A stretch of DNA of 15,796 nt from Cyanobacteria bacterium UBA11372 (GTDB lineage: Bacteria > Cyanobacteriota > Cyanobacteriia > Cyanobacteriales > Aerosakkonemataceae). The first letter of the stretch is position 1, and each line of letters starts with the position of its first letter. Of this stretch, positions 14,839 through 15,796 are shown in pieces. The notes beneath the pieces are model-generated. The model was not told the origin of the DNA. It worked only from the letters and a program-made list of their open reading frames with translations, and ran no database searches. The stretch is taken from positions 18,830-34,625 of the forward strand of contig DNGG01000684.1 of NCBI GenBank assembly GCA_003486675.1, read 5' to 3'. A program made the position numbers and the translations under genes.

Positions 14839-15796
14839 ATGAACTCAGTTATAGCCGATAAAATTCGAGGTGTTATCTTCGGTCAAGCCATCGGAGATGC
14901 ACTGGGTTTCGGAACAGAATGGATACCAAAATCCCAAGTCAAACAAGAATATCCCGATGGTTTGAGCAACTACAATCAAATTGTTCGCTATCGCAATATC
15001 AGCGGTTGGATGCCTGGTGATTGGACAGATGATACAGACCAAATGCTGTGTATTTTGGATAGTTTATTAGAGCAGCAGCAAGTTGATATACTCGACATTG
15101 CCAGACGCTTTCGCCATTGGGCAATAAGTGATGGTATGGGAATGGGTCAAACTGTTTATTCTGTAGTTCATTCCCCTGATTTCTTGGAAAACCCCCATTT
15201 AGTTGCCAAACGCATTTGGGAAGCATCAAATCAAAAAGCTGCTGCTAACGGTGGGGTGATGAGAACCTCTGTGTTAGGCATCTGGGAATATCATTCCCCC
15301 GCAAACGTTAGACGCAACGCCGAACAAGTTTGTCAGATTACCCATTATGACCCCCGCTGCGTTGGTTCCTGTGTCGCGGTGAGTCTGGCGATCGCTGCTA
15401 TACTACGCGGGGAAACTAATATCCCATCTCTAATCAAGTCAATAGCAGTTGCGGTGCAAGAATACCATCCCTCCATCAAAGAGTATTTTGACTCTTTGAC
15501 AATTTTATCTTTAGAAACACTAGATTTAGATGAAGGTTTAAATCCTGGAGAAAATGGCGGAACTGGGTACACGCTCAAAACAATGGCAGCAGGATTTTGG
15601 GCGCTTGATCGCGCAGAATCTTATCAAGATGGGATTCTACAAATTATTCACGAAGGAGGCGATGCAGACACTAATGCTGCCGTCGCTGGCGCGCTATTAG
15701 GAGCGCATTTTGGATATAAAAATATCCCGCAACAATGGGTGAAAGAATTGGTGTATGAGCAAGAATTAAATTATCGAGTAGAGAAGCTAATAACTC
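14839..15796 (+). CDS. ADP-ribosylglycohydrolase family protein (partial at right edge)
   Basis: The frame is open from ATG at 14839 through 319 codons to the window edge; judged by the family only a short C-terminal piece is missing. The fold markers are in place: RGVIFGQAIGDALG (10-23), GDWTDDTDQ (60-68) with the Asp residues that bind magnesium, AANGGVMRTS (135-144), and HEGGDADTNAAVAGALLGA (271-289) with the second metal site. The DraG/ARH3 class removes ADP-ribose from proteins or hydrolyses related ADP-ribose bonds, and the intact metal ligands suggest an active cytosolic enzyme. A TTG at 14827 in the same frame has GAGG five bases upstream and is an alternative start. It begins 24 bp after the preceding stop on the same strand, so co-transcription is likely. 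Such hydrolases can neutralise ADP-ribosylating toxins, but no such toxin domain is visible here. Confidence 0.92.
   Translation, partial: MNSVIADKIRGVIFGQAIGDALGFGTEWIPKSQVKQEYPDGLSNYNQIVRYRNISGWMPGDWTDDTDQMLCILDSLLEQQQVDILDIARRFRHWAISDGMGMGQTVYSVVHSPDFLENPHLVAKRIWEASNQKAAANGGVMRTSVLGIWEYHSPANVRRNAEQVCQITHYDPRCVGSCVAVSLAIAAILRGETNIPSLIKSIAVAVQEYHPSIKEYFDSLTILSLETLDLDEGLNPGENGGTGYTLKTMAAGFWALDRAESYQDGILQIIHEGGDADTNAAVAGALLGAHFGYKNIPQQWVKELVYEQELNYRVEKLIT

Overview
The window is cyanobacterial DNA. It carries at least 12 copies of the HIP1 octamer gcgatcgc (for example near 1472, 2516, 2833, 4691, 4831, 4965, 7456, 8644, 8826, 9577, 11836 and 15388). It also has cyanobacterial heptanucleotide tandem repeats, the dispersed GTTGGGTT...AACCCAAC repeat, and a typical cyanobacterial secreted pentapeptide-repeat protein. 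The repeat load suggests a filamentous genome, but the genus cannot be fixed from the sequence.

The gene set looks like the accessory and effector arm of an extracellular or thylakoid-type contractile injection system (eCIS/tCIS). Leftward (minus strand), reading from the middle of the window to its left edge, are: an AAA+ ATPase of the eCIS type (9728 to 7735, broken by a one-base frameshift beside Walker B), a secreted pentapeptide-repeat protein (7496-6273), a DUF4159-like protein with a tail-associated-looking N-terminus (5973-4744), a membrane protein with Ig-like domains and a seven-bladed WD40 propeller (4643-2343), and a second membrane protein with the same front half but Ig-like repeats behind the membrane segment (2365 to beyond the left edge). 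The last two overlap by 23 bp. Structural genes (tube, sheath, spike, baseplate) are not in the window.

Rightward (plus strand), divergent from the ATPase, is a 1054-residue DUF4157 protein (9805-12969). It has an SH3-like and a LysM-like module, a hydrophobic middle and a C-terminal PD-(D/E)xK-like nuclease signature. This is the layout of a CIS-delivered polymorphic toxin. It is followed by a 215-residue protein made of two copies of an unrecognised domain (13144-13791), a decayed third and possibly fourth copy (13821-14015), a 278-residue protein that is also an internal duplication (13978-14814), and a nearly complete ADP-ribosylglycohydrolase (14839 to the right edge). I read these as a possible immunity or effector-neutralising island; that role is inference.

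The intergenic spaces of the leftward group are filled with repeats: heptamer arrays abutting two start codons, a G/C-run palindromic repeat in three copies, a dispersed hairpin repeat in three copies, and a 16-bp perfect inverted repeat. The effector and immunity side has almost no such repeats and only one HIP1 site between 9805 and 14814, which hints at a different history. No tRNA, rRNA, CRISPR array or transposase was seen.
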